Of a stretch of 64,000 bases of DNA, positions 26,369 through 34,771 are shown one piece after another; within the stretch, counting starts at the first letter, position 1; every line of letters begins with the position of its first letter. The notes beneath the pieces are model-generated. The model saw nothing but the letters and a program-made list of their open reading frames with translations, was not told the DNA's origin and searched no databases. Origin of the DNA: Acidobacteriota bacterium (GTDB taxonomy: Bacteria > Acidobacteriota > UBA6911); the NCBI GenBank assembly GCA_012729555.1, contig JAAYCX010000040.1:62001-126000 (forward strand), written 5' to 3'. The translations under genes were made by a program, and so were the position numbers.

Positions 26369-26860
26369 TCAGCCCCCAGCCCCGCGTACCCTGCGTCGTT
26401 CACGCCAGCCGTAGAAGACGGCAAGGAGGGGAGGGGCCAGGAGAACGCCCCACACGTTGAACAACACCCCCAGCACCAGGGGAACCACGATCGAAGCCCA
26501 CAGGGGGACCCTGGCCGTCCGCTTCATCAGGAGGGGCTGCAGCACCAGTCCGTCGATCACCACGATCCCCGCATAGAGGATGAAGACATAGCCCATCCCG
26601 GCCAGCCCCTGCCCCGCGGCCGCCGCCAGGGCGGGGCCCGGCAGCGCCAGGATGGTGCCGAAATGGGGGATGAACTGAAAGAGCGCGGCGAGGAGGGCCC
26701 AGAGCGGCGCCAGGGGCACGCCGATGACGAGCAGCCCCACGAGCCACATCGCCCCGACCAGCAGGGAGTCCTGCGCCTGGGCCAGCATCCAGCGCCCCAG
26801 GGAGGGCACCGCATCCCGGAGAAACTCCCGGAGGCTCCTGAAGAAACGCCGTACGGACAT
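26369..26860 (-). CDS. Half-length AI-2E/PerM family permease
   Basis: 163 aa, about half the normal length. It matches only the C-terminal part of AI-2E transporter (PerM) proteins: FQFIPHFGTILALPGP, a LAGMGYVFILYAG helix, DGLVLQPLLMKRTARVPLWASIVVPLVLG and WGVLLAPPLLAVFYG. Only 71 bases separate it from the upstream gene and they carry no missing half, so it is either a remnant or a natural short form. About four hydrophobic segments. Possibly the last gene of the YedE group. Confidence 0.7.
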   Translation of the reverse strand: MSVRRFFRSLREFLRDAVPSLGRWMLAQAQDSLLVGAMWLVGLLVIGVPLAPLWALLAALFQFIPHFGTILALPGPALAAAAGQGLAGMGYVFILYAGIVVIDGLVLQPLLMKRTARVPLWASIVVPLVLGVLFNVWGVLLAPPLLAVFYGWRERRRVRGAGG

Positions 26861-26931
26861 CGAGCCCCATCCTCCCGGTGATGCTGCATGATGGCAGAAT
26901 CCCGGGACGCCGCGCAAGGGCGGCGGCCGGT

Positions 26932-27174
26932 TCAGAGCATGCGATGCAGCGAGCCGATCTCCACCCGGGCCGATTCCAGCAGCCGCCGCACCCGCGCCTC
27001 CTCCCCCCACTCGAAGCGGAGCGAGACGCCGCAGTCGCTCGAAAACTCGCGCGGGGTGGGGATCATCTTGATCGCGAGCCCGTGCTTCAACAGGGTCTTC
27101 TCGGCCCGGAGCGCGGCCGAGTTCGTGTGAAAGAGGATGACGCCGTATTCCCTGCGCTCTTTTGTGCTCTTCAT
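26932..27174 (-). CDS. DUF3343 protein (putative Se/S carrier-like)
   Basis: 80 aa. Pattern YGVILFHTNSAALRAEKTLLKHGL followed by IPTPREFSSDCGVSLRFEW is the DUF3343 family, with its conserved Cys-Gly. The family co-occurs with YedE and YedF in selenium-using bacteria and is described as a putative selenium/sulfur carrier. I take the ATG at 27174 with a tggaa site, rather than an upstream TTG at 27213. Co-directional with the TusA-like and YedE genes. Confidence 0.85.
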   Translation of the reverse strand: MKSTKERREYGVILFHTNSAALRAEKTLLKHGLAIKMIPTPREFSSDCGVSLRFEWGEEARVRRLLESARVEIGSLHRML

Positions 27175-27270
27175 GACGGTTCCAAGGATTCCAGAAGCTT
27201 TCAGCGGACGCAACCGGGGATTTCAACCGCCCGGACCGCCGTCGCGGCCGTCCGGGCGGCGGCATCGGGG

Positions 27271-27489
27271 TTATTCCCTTGCCAGCCTGACGCGGTAGCC
27301 GGAGCCGTCCGGCTCCACCCCCTCGAGGGTCCAGCCTTTCGAGGCCGCCGCGCGGGTGACGTTCTCCCTGGAGGTGTCCGTATCCACCAGCACGGTGATC
27401 TCCCCGCGCTGCACCTTCTTGATTTCGTTCACCGTCATCAGGACGGGTTGCGGGCAGGAAAGCCCGCGGGCGTCAACGATGGAACTCAT
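27271..27489 (-). CDS. TusA/SirA-like sulfur (selenium) transfer protein
   Basis: 72 aa with the active motif GLSCPQPVLMT, in which the Cys carries persulfide or selenide. It equals the N-terminal domain of the selenium-linked protein YedF but lacks its DsrE-like second domain. Starts 16 bases after yedE with a gggaggg site, so it is co-translated with it. In thiosulfate systems a similar TsuB partners the YedE homologue TsuA; here the YedE subtype and DUF3343 favour selenium. Confidence 0.88.
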   Translation of the reverse strand: MSSIVDARGLSCPQPVLMTVNEIKKVQRGEITVLVDTDTSRENVTRAAASKGWTLEGVEPDGSGYRVRLARE

Positions 27490-27505
27490 GATATCCCTCC
27501 CCGGC

Positions 27506-28600
27506 TCAGGCCGATTGTTTCCTCATGGTGAATCCGATGAACAGGCAGACCAGCATCCCGATGACCACGGCGGAGATCCCGTGCGCCCCCACCCCCTCCG
27601 GAGAACTGGCCAGACCGAAGTTGTGGGCGAAAGCCGCCCCGGTGATCATCCCCATCACGAAAACGGCCGCGTCCCCGTCCCCCTCCCCCGCAAGGAAGAG
27701 CTGACGGCCGGGGCAACCCCCGGCAAGGGCGAAGGCCAGTCCGGCCAGGACCATGCCGGCGAAGTTCCAGACCCCCATCGTGTGCGCCACCGGCTGCCCC
27801 GCGAACCCGGGGTGAAACTGCCCCAGCGCCAGGTTGGCCAGGAACGCGGCCACGATCAGCGCCGCGAACCCGGAGAGGAGATGGGTCTGACGGAAGAGCA
27901 CGAAGTCGCGGATGGCGCCCATGGTGCAGAACCGGCTCCGCTGCGCCAGAAATCCCACCAGGAGCCCGATCCCCAGGGAAACGAGGAGCGGCGCATGCAT
28001 GGAGCCGGGACCCTTGAGACTGTAGAAGAGCACGCCGCTCTGCCCCTCCCCCGCCGACTGCGGAAAAACGAACAGGAGAGCGAGAAAACCCAGCATGACC
28101 AGGGGAAGCAGCCACCCGACCGAGGCATAGGTCCGCTGGGAGCGCCCCAGGTCGAACCCCCCCTTGAGAAAGAGCGCCCCGATCCAGACGCCCCCGACGA
28201 GGCCGAGGAGGCCGAAGATGGCGTTCCCGTCCCCGCCCGCCAGTCGCAGCGCCGCCCGCCAGGGGCAGCCCAGGAACACCAGGGCCCCTATCATGGCGAA
28301 GGCCCCCAGCACGAAACGGACGATGGGGGCCGAGCCGGCGCGCGCCCTGAACTCCTTGAACATGTAGGCCGCGATCAGCGACCCGAGGACGAAGCCGATG
28401 ATTTCGGGGCGCAGGTACTGGACCACCGCCGCGCGGTGGAGCCCCAGGGCCCCCGCCATGTCCCGCTCGAAACAGGCCACGCAGATCCCCATGTTCGCGG
28501 GGTTCCCCCACTTCTGCAGGAGCGCGGCAAGGATGCCGATGACGGCCCCGACGAGGACGATGCCCCGGCGGGTCGCGAAAAACTGCACGAATCTACCCAT
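27506..28600 (-). CDS. yedE: YedE family membrane protein, selenium-metabolism subtype
   Basis: 364 aa, about ten transmembrane segments. The N-terminal block GNPANMGICVACFERDMAGA and the paired GCPWRAALRLAGGDGNA and GGCPGRQLFLAGEGDGDA motifs are those I associate with the selenium-linked YedE group rather than with thiosulfate transporters. The Cys in GCP motifs and in RSRFCTMGAIRD probably line the transport path. Strong ribosome site aaaggagaa. Twenty-six bases after the porin gene and 16 before the TusA-like gene, so one operon is likely. It probably imports a selenium (or sulfur) species for the carrier proteins. Confidence 0.88.
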   Translation of the reverse strand: MGRFVQFFATRRGIVLVGAVIGILAALLQKWGNPANMGICVACFERDMAGALGLHRAAVVQYLRPEIIGFVLGSLIAAYMFKEFRARAGSAPIVRFVLGAFAMIGALVFLGCPWRAALRLAGGDGNAIFGLLGLVGGVWIGALFLKGGFDLGRSQRTYASVGWLLPLVMLGFLALLFVFPQSAGEGQSGVLFYSLKGPGSMHAPLLVSLGIGLLVGFLAQRSRFCTMGAIRDFVLFRQTHLLSGFAALIVAAFLANLALGQFHPGFAGQPVAHTMGVWNFAGMVLAGLAFALAGGCPGRQLFLAGEGDGDAAVFVMGMITGAAFAHNFGLASSPEGVGAHGISAVVIGMLVCLFIGFTMRKQSA

Positions 28601-28626
28601 GGATTCTTCTCCTTTCGGGACCGGGC

Positions 28627-29802
28627 CTAGATGCCCACCCCCATCTGGATGGTGAAGATCGTTTTGGAGGTTTCGGCGGAGCCGGCCTCGGGCAGCACCC
28701 GGTCCAGTTCGATGGTGAGCTTGGCGTCATGCCCCTTGAAGAGGAGGTTGACTCCCCCTCCCGCGTACTTCGTGTCGAACGCCCGGTTCCGGTAGACGGT
28801 TTCGTACCTGGCGTAGGGCTGCAGGCGGACCTTGTCGCTCCACTTGGGAAGGAGCCACCCCCCCTGCAGGTACCAGGTCTTCGCGTCCCCCAGCATCGGG
28901 GAGTTCTTGATCCCCGTGTAGGCCCACTCCGCCGTGACGGCCCCCGGGCCGACCGGGTGATCGAAGAAAGCGTCCACGGTCCAGGCGGAGTAGTCGGCGA
29001 CCGGTCCTTCGGCCGTCCACTGGAGGTCCGCCTGCCGGTCGAAACCCGCGCCGATCGAGAGTACCTTCTTGGTCCCGAGGTAGTTCCCCTTGTTGAAGAA
29101 CGACCCTTCCTTGTCCAGGGGATTGATGGAGACCCGCGCCGCGGTGCGCGGGCTCCTCCCGGCGTTGGGCGTCCCCTGCTGGCCGTCGAACACGCCGGCC
29201 CGGTACTGGACGACGCCCCCGGCCAGGTTCCCCCAGACCGTCACGCCGTCGTCCCTGCCGACATTGCAGGGGTACAACACCCCGGAGCGCACGCCCCCCT
29301 GCATGAAGGGCATTTCGAGCGTCAGCAGCGTGAACATGCTCTCCGTCCCGAACGACCGGGTGAAGGGAACGTACATCCGTCCCGCCTGGATCTTCAGTTC
29401 GTCGAAGGGGGCGTAGGCGATCCACCCGTCACGCAGCGCGATGCCGGTGCCCAGGCCCGATCCCGGGTTATCGACCCCTTGCTGCCCCAGCCGGTCGCCG
29501 GCGATGTGGGTGAAAAAGGTGAGCTTGGGGACCACCTGTCCCTGCACGGAGAGGTAGGCGCGCCGCACCATGAAATCGTTCATGTGGGGGGCGTCTTCCT
29601 CGTGGATCGACTGGTACCAGCCCTGGACCCGGGCGCCCACATCGAACCAGGTATCCTCGTCGATCTTCGTCTTCACGCCGCCCAGGGCGGAAGCGGCGCC
29701 CGCGTGGAGCAGAAACGCCGCCGCGACCAGCGTCGTCAGCCGCCGCAGCCCCACGGCAGGGGCGCGCAGAGCACTACGATATTCCGGAACATCCAAAGAC
29801 AT
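28627..29802 (-). CDS. Outer-membrane porin of the OprO/OprP type
   Basis: 391 aa: signal peptide to about residue 40 (FLLHAGAASA), then a 16-strand-type barrel with FDVGARVQGWYQS, VRRAYLSVQGQV, QAGRMYVPFTRSFGTES and a C-terminal FTIQMGVGI ending close to an aromatic-aliphatic strand. The family includes phosphate/pyrophosphate porins and general anion porins. ATG at 29802 has an aaggaatggga site; a longer frame upstream is noncoding. First gene of the yedE operon, suggesting passage of an oxyanion such as selenite or thiosulfate (inference). Confidence 0.82.
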   Translation of the reverse strand: MSLDVPEYRSALRAPAVGLRRLTTLVAAAFLLHAGAASALGGVKTKIDEDTWFDVGARVQGWYQSIHEEDAPHMNDFMVRRAYLSVQGQVVPKLTFFTHIAGDRLGQQGVDNPGSGLGTGIALRDGWIAYAPFDELKIQAGRMYVPFTRSFGTESMFTLLTLEMPFMQGGVRSGVLYPCNVGRDDGVTVWGNLAGGVVQYRAGVFDGQQGTPNAGRSPRTAARVSINPLDKEGSFFNKGNYLGTKKVLSIGAGFDRQADLQWTAEGPVADYSAWTVDAFFDHPVGPGAVTAEWAYTGIKNSPMLGDAKTWYLQGGWLLPKWSDKVRLQPYARYETVYRNRAFDTKYAGGGVNLLFKGHDAKLTIELDRVLPEAGSAETSKTIFTIQMGVGI

Positions 29803-30255
29803 TTCCCATTCCTTTCGCCATGGTCCCCGGGCCGGCATGCCGGCTCCCGCGCCCGCCCATGCGGCGGCGCGGCGTCGATCCGGCCCAAGGGTACCGTCAG
29901 AGTTACAGCGGAGTCTGCGAAAGGGGAGGAAGGCGGGATTACAGCGGAGGATGCACGAGACCCGATGTGCGCCTTGATTTCCCTTTGCGGCCGACCGCCG
30001 CCGGTGGAGAATCGGGCTTCCCGCACGGGGAGCCAGCGAGATCACATCAGCGTCAATAGCGGAATACGAACTTCACGGCGCGGCCTCCTTTCTCGAGAAA
30101 TCGGGCCCTATCATGACCCACCGGCATTTGAAGTCAAGAAATTTTTTTCGCTTCGCGATTCCCGATTTGGGATAATGCCGTCGTGCCCGCCCCTGCGGGC
30201 GGGAAGAGCCCGGGTCGCGGACCCGGCCGGATCCCGTGGACCTGGAGCGCCGCCC
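29803..30255. other. Gene-free divergent region with an 11-bp direct repeat
   Basis: 453 bases with no gene that I can support, between the divergently read porin and SLC13 transporter genes. TTACAGCGGAG occurs at 29903-29913 and 29939-29949, 36 bp apart, about 100-150 bases upstream of the porin start, and could be an operator. A GATAAT box near 30171 could be the -10 of the transporter gene, with a poor -35. A short GCCCGC-CCCT-GCGGGC hairpin lies at about 30187. Confidence 0.5.
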
Positions 30256-32598
30256 GTGAGCCTTGACGTCGTCGTCCTTCTGACCATTATCGCCGCGGCT
30301 TTCGCCCTGTTTGTCGGCGGGTGGCTCGGCGCCGACCTGGTGGCCCTGCTCGTCCTGGCGGCGCTGGGGCTCACGGGGCTGGTCACCCCCGCGGAGGCCC
30401 TCTCCGGTTTCAGCAGCCCCGCGGTCGTGACGGTATGGGCGATGTTCATCCTCTCCGCAGCCCTCTCGCGCACCGGCATCGCGCACCAACTGGGACGCCC
30501 GCTGCAGCGCTTCACCCGCCGGAGCGAGCTCGCCCTGATGACGGCCCTGATGGTCGCGGCCAGCCTCCTTTCGGCCCTGATAAACACGGTCACGGTGGCC
30601 GCCGTCCTCCTCCCGGTGGCCATGGACCTTTCCCGGCGCAGCGGGCGCCCGCCGGGCCGGCTGCTGATGCCGCTGGCTCTGGGGAGCCTGCTCGGCGGCC
30701 CCTTCACCGGGATCTCCACCCCGCCCAACATCCTGGTCACCGACGCCCTGCGCGCGGCCGGGCTGCGCCCCTTCGGGCTGTTCGAGTTCACCCCCATCGT
30801 CGCCGCCGTCGTGGTCTCCGGCGTCCTCTACATGGCGCTGGTCGGGCGCCGCCTGCTCCCCCGGCGCAAAGGCGGGGCGGGAGCGGAGGATTCCCCCCTC
30901 AGCCCCTCCTACCAGCTCGAGACCCACCTCTTCACCACCCGCATCGCCGGCGATTCCCCCCTGCGGGGACGCACCCTGGCCGAGAGCCGGATCGGCTCGA
31001 CCCTCTACCTGACCGTGGTGGCGCTCGAGCGGCGGGGGAAGCTGATCCTGGCCCCCCGCCCGACCGAGGTCCTCGAACCGGGCGACCTGCTCATCGTCCA
31101 CGGGCGGGCGGACCACGTCCAGCGCCTCGACGGTGGCCAGCACCTGGTGATCGAGCCGCCGGGACCGGAGGAGGAACTCCTGTCCGGGCGCCTGCTGGTC
31201 GCCGAGGCCGTCGTTGCCGCACACTCCCCCCTGGCGGGGGCCACGATGGCGGCGAGCGACCTGCGCCGGATCCACCGGGTCCATTGCCTCGACCTGCCCG
31301 GCCCGGCGGGCGAAGGGGAGCGCGACCCGGGCCGGAAGGTGCTCGAGGCGGGGGACCGGCTCCTGCTCCAGGGGGAGCGCGAATCGCTCGAAGAGATCGC
31401 CCGAGCGGGGATCGTGGAGGATTTGCGCTTTTTCTCCCCGGCCCAGGCCCACATGCTGGCCGGCTGGCGGGCCGGGCCGCTCGCCGTGCGGATTCCGGCC
31501 GGGTCGGTGCTGGCCGACCGCAACCTCGCCGAGAGCCGCCTGGCCGCCCCCTACGGGCTGTCGGTCGTCGGGATCGCGCGCGCCGGCGAACTGATCTGCA
31601 TGCCCGCCCCGGAGGAAAAGGTGCTGGCCGCGGACTTGCTCCTGCTGCAGGGTTCGCCCCGCGACCTGGATGCGCTGCGGGGACTCGAGGACCTGAGGAT
31701 CGCGGCCCCCTCCTCGAGCCTGGTGGCCGAGCTGGAGTCGCAGGAGATCGGCATCACCGAGGTTCTCCTCTCCCCCCGGACCACCCTGGCGGGGCGCACC
31801 CTGGCGGACCTGCTCTTCCGCGAGCACTACGGGCTGAGCGTGCTCGCCGTCTGGCGCCGGGGGCGCGCCCACCGGACGGGGCTGCAGTACCTGCCGCTGC
31901 AGTTCGGGGACGCGCTGCTGGTCTACGGCCGGCGCAAGAGCCTCGAAGCCCTCGCGCGCGACCGCGATTTCCTCGTGCTCGACAAGGCCGCGGCCCGCAC
32001 GCCGCGGCTCGAGAAGGCGCGCGCCGCCGCCGCCGTCATGCTGGGCGTCATCCTCGCCGCCCTGTCGGGGGCGGTCCCCATCTCGATCGCCGCCCTGGCC
32101 GGCGCCGCCCTGGTGGTGCTTCTCGGGTGCCTGAGGATGGAGGAGGCGTACCGCGCGATCGAATGGAAGGTCGTCTTCCTCATCGCCGGGATGCTGCCGC
32201 TGGGCCTGGCGATCGAAAAGACGGGGCTGGCCGGGATGGCCGCCGGCGCCGTGATCGGGGCCGTGGGGGACCTGGGCCCCCGCTTCATCGTCGCCGCGCT
32301 CTTCGCCGTCACCGTCCTGTTCGTGCAGGTGGTGCACCCCTCGGCCATGGCGGTGTTGATGGCGCCCGTCGCCCTCAGCGTGTCCGCCTCCACGGGCCTC
32401 TCCCCCCACCTGCTGGTGATGACGGTGGCCGTGGCCGCTTCCGCCAGCTACGCCAGCCCCCTGTCCCACCCCGCCCACCAGCTCGTCATGGGTCCGGGCG
32501 GCTACCGTTTCACCGACTACGTCAAGGTCGGCGCCCCCCTCACCCTGGTCGTGATGGCCGTGGCCGTCATGCTCCTCCCCGTGCTCTGGCCCCCATAG
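30256..32598 (+). CDS. SLC13-type permease with four internal RCK_C (TrkA-C) domains
   Basis: 780 aa from a GTG start (no better in-frame start before the first helix). N-terminal membrane half (1-200) with ALSGFSSPAVVTVWAMFILSA and GGPFTGISTPPNIL, then a soluble region holding four RCK_C-like domains, each ending in a (L/A)GD-LL-(V/L)xG motif at about 277-282, 370-376, 455-463 and 553-560. The C-terminal membrane half (590-780) has EWKVVFLIAGMLPLGLAIEKTG and VHPSAMAVLMAPVALS. SLC13/DASS-like carriers move dicarboxylates or sulfate with Na+. Two RCK_C domains are usual. Substrate unknown. Confidence 0.88.
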   Translation: MSLDVVVLLTIIAAAFALFVGGWLGADLVALLVLAALGLTGLVTPAEALSGFSSPAVVTVWAMFILSAALSRTGIAHQLGRPLQRFTRRSELALMTALMVAASLLSALINTVTVAAVLLPVAMDLSRRSGRPPGRLLMPLALGSLLGGPFTGISTPPNILVTDALRAAGLRPFGLFEFTPIVAAVVVSGVLYMALVGRRLLPRRKGGAGAEDSPLSPSYQLETHLFTTRIAGDSPLRGRTLAESRIGSTLYLTVVALERRGKLILAPRPTEVLEPGDLLIVHGRADHVQRLDGGQHLVIEPPGPEEELLSGRLLVAEAVVAAHSPLAGATMAASDLRRIHRVHCLDLPGPAGEGERDPGRKVLEAGDRLLLQGERESLEEIARAGIVEDLRFFSPAQAHMLAGWRAGPLAVRIPAGSVLADRNLAESRLAAPYGLSVVGIARAGELICMPAPEEKVLAADLLLLQGSPRDLDALRGLEDLRIAAPSSSLVAELESQEIGITEVLLSPRTTLAGRTLADLLFREHYGLSVLAVWRRGRAHRTGLQYLPLQFGDALLVYGRRKSLEALARDRDFLVLDKAAARTPRLEKARAAAAVMLGVILAALSGAVPISIAALAGAALVVLLGCLRMEEAYRAIEWKVVFLIAGMLPLGLAIEKTGLAGMAAGAVIGAVGDLGPRFIVAALFAVTVLFVQVVHPSAMAVLMAPVALSVSASTGLSPHLLVMTVAVAASASYASPLSHPAHQLVMGPGGYRFTDYVKVGAPLTLVVMAVAVMLLPVLWPP

Positions 32599-32624
32599 GA
32601 ATTGGATTGCCGAGGAGCGGAAAT

Positions 32625-33077
32625 ATGGACCCCCTGGTATTTACCGATCCTGCCGTCGTCCCCACCGAGGAGGCGCTCTTCGCCCTCATCGGTCCCCGCC
32701 GGGCGCAGTGGAAAAGCCTGCTGGCGGGAATGTCGGAACGGTTTCCCGAGGCGGCGGGGGAGTGGCACTATTACCGCGACGGAAAGAGCTGGCTCTACAA
32801 GATGGTCCGGAAGAAAAAGACCCTCTACTGGGCCGGCGTCGACGCCGACACCTTCCGCGTAACCTTCTATTTCGGCGACAGGGCGGAACCGTTGATCGAG
32901 AAGAGCCCGCTGCCCGAGTCGATCAAGGAGGAGTTCAGGACCGGGAAGCGTTTCGGGCGGATCCGCGCCGTCTCCATGAAGGTCCTGACCGCGCGCGACG
33001 TGGACCACGCCCTCCTCCTGGCGGAGATCAGGCCAGGATCTGAGCCAGCCGGCGGCCGGTCATACGGCGCCAGATAG
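32625..33077 (+). CDS. DUF3788 family protein
   Basis: 150 aa cytoplasmic protein: LIGPRRAQWKSLLAGMSERFPEAAGEWHYYRDGKSWLYKMVRKKKTL pattern, then WAGVDADTFRVTFYFGDRA and LPESIKEEF. These match DUF3788, whose members are small proteins of unknown role related in shape to the YdhG/DUF1801 group. ATG at 32625 has a cgaggag site. Last gene before the lower-GC patch. Confidence 0.82.
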   Translation: MDPLVFTDPAVVPTEEALFALIGPRRAQWKSLLAGMSERFPEAAGEWHYYRDGKSWLYKMVRKKKTLYWAGVDADTFRVTFYFGDRAEPLIEKSPLPESIKEEFRTGKRFGRIRAVSMKVLTARDVDHALLLAEIRPGSEPAGGRSYGAR

Positions 33078-33325
33078 TGGGGAATGTCAGATTCTTTTAC
33101 TCCCCCGTCGGCATTCTTTACAGGATTCCTGCTTTTACCGGCGCAGCAACCGATACTGCAATTAAATAAACAGTTTATTATCCAACACTTACAATCTCCG
33201 GGCGAGAGGATGGAATTCTGGACAGAATGTTGCTTTTCTTTTTGAGTTCAGATTCACTATTGGTTGGGTGCCTGGAGCGGAGCTGGGAACCGCCACAGCT
33301 TTTGCGCTCTTTTACGGGAGGATGA
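33078..33325. other. AT-richer intergenic stretch, edge of a compositional patch
   Basis: Base composition drops clearly compared with both sides (for example AATTAAATAAACAGTTTATT near 33161). No gene seen. It probably holds the promoter of the PEP-CTERM gene; no clean box stands out. Confidence 0.6.
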
Positions 33326-33982
33326 ATGCTCATACGAAAAATGTTACTCAATATCTTACTTACCGCCGGCCTCGCCATCGGCGCCAGCGGATTCAGCCAT
33401 GCGGATACGCTGTTCTCCGACAACTTTGATTCGGATAACGACGGCTCTTCGGCAAATTTTAGCGCGCTTCTCAAATGGACCGTTTCGGAGGGCACGATCG
33501 ACTACATCAAACATGGCGGTTGGGAACTCTCCTGCGATGGCAATGCCGGCGGCTGTCTCGATATGGACGGATCAACCGGCAATGCCGGCCGCATCACGAC
33601 GATTGACACGTTTAACCTGGCAGCCTATGAATGGTACTACCTGGAAGGACAGGTGTCCGGCAACCAGCGCGGGGGTTCGGCCGACTCGATCACATTCGGA
33701 TTGTGGGATGTCGGAAGCGACAGTTCGCTGGCCACGGCAACTTGGGGCTCCATTGCCTACAACGCACCGTTTTCCGCATACTCATTCGGATTTTCGCCGG
33801 GAAGCGACTATATTGTCAGGCTGTATATTGAGGGAATCGGCGGAGACAACGTGGGACCCATTCTCGACAACGTTGTTTTCTTCGACACGACTGCCCCAAT
33901 CCCGGAGCCCGCATCGCTTGTGCTTCTGGGCACAGGACTGGGCGCAATCGGATTGGCCGCCTGGCGCCGAAAAAGGGCCTAA
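33326..33982 (+). CDS. PEP-CTERM sorting-signal exported protein
   Basis: 218 aa. Signal peptide (MLIRKMLLNILLTAGLAIGA...), an all-beta middle region beginning TLFSDNFDSDNDG and shaped like a lectin/jelly-roll surface domain, and a textbook PEP-CTERM tail: PEPASLVLLGTG, a hydrophobic helix, then WRRKRA. Such proteins are cut and sorted by an exosortase and are linked to exopolysaccharide production. No exosortase is in the window. Codon use and GC are lower than in neighbours, so it may be recently acquired. Confidence 0.85.
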   Translation: MLIRKMLLNILLTAGLAIGASGFSHADTLFSDNFDSDNDGSSANFSALLKWTVSEGTIDYIKHGGWELSCDGNAGGCLDMDGSTGNAGRITTIDTFNLAAYEWYYLEGQVSGNQRGGSADSITFGLWDVGSDSSLATATWGSIAYNAPFSAYSFGFSPGSDYIVRLYIEGIGGDNVGPILDNVVFFDTTAPIPEPASLVLLGTGLGAIGLAAWRRKRA

Positions 33983-34115
33983 GCCTCTCCGCGTCGCTGG
34001 ATCACCGTCGACGGCTATGGGCCGTGGGGGCGAGTTGATGCCCTCACGGCCCATTCGCTTATCCGTTCGGTGAAAGTGAACCGGATCCAACGGCGGGAGC
34101 CCGGGCCGCCGACAA

Positions 34116-34628
34116 TCACCAACGCTCGTAACGGAGGAGTTCCCCGACGCTCTTGCGCTTGCGCTCCACGGGGGCGTCCGCGGCGAAACCCAGCGGGGTG
34201 AACACCAGCGGCTCGACCCCCTCGGGGAGGGCGAGGACCTCGCGCGCCGCCGCGGGGTCGAAGGCGGCGATCCAGCAGGTACCCAACCCCAGTTCGGTCG
34301 CGGCCAGGATCAGGTGGTCGAAGGCGATGGCGGCGTCGACATCGCCGTAGCTCTTCCCGTCCTGCCTGCGGCGCCAGGCGGCCTCGGTCTCGACGCAGAT
34401 GCAGAGGATCAGGGGGGGCTGGACGAACCAGTCGCGGGCGTAGATGCGGCCGAGCTCCGCCTCCCTTCCCTTCGTGCCGATGACGAGGATCCGGAAGGGC
34501 TGCCGGTTCACGGCCGTGGGGGCCGCGGCGGCCGCCTCCAGGACCTTTTGCACCATCTCCTCCGGGACCGGGTCGGGCCGGTAGGAGCGGCAGCTGTAGC
34601 GCGCGTGGGTCAGTTTTGCGAAATCCAT
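34116..34628 (-). CDS. Nitroreductase family protein
   Basis: 170 aa FMN-dependent oxidoreductase. RYSCRSYRPDPVPEE at the N-terminus and APTAVNRQPFRILVI bind FMN phosphate; GLGTCWIAAFDP and TPLGFAAD are family motifs. Substrate unknown. The start at 34628 (MDFAKLTHARYS) has a gggagg site; a longer frame to 34745 would run into the divergent promoter region of the SOD gene. Confidence 0.87.
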   Translation of the reverse strand: MDFAKLTHARYSCRSYRPDPVPEEMVQKVLEAAAAAPTAVNRQPFRILVIGTKGREAELGRIYARDWFVQPPLILCICVETEAAWRRRQDGKSYGDVDAAIAFDHLILAATELGLGTCWIAAFDPAAAREVLALPEGVEPLVFTPLGFAADAPVERKRKSVGELLRYERW

Positions 34629-34771
34629 GAGGGGCCTCCCCGCCAACGACCGGTTCCGGTGATGACGTGATCGACGGAGCGAGGGTCTTGCCATCGCCCC
34701 GCCGGTTCGATTAAAGTTCAGGAAAGTCGAAACGGAAGTGTACACCCTTTGAAGGAGGGAGAAAAAGCCCC

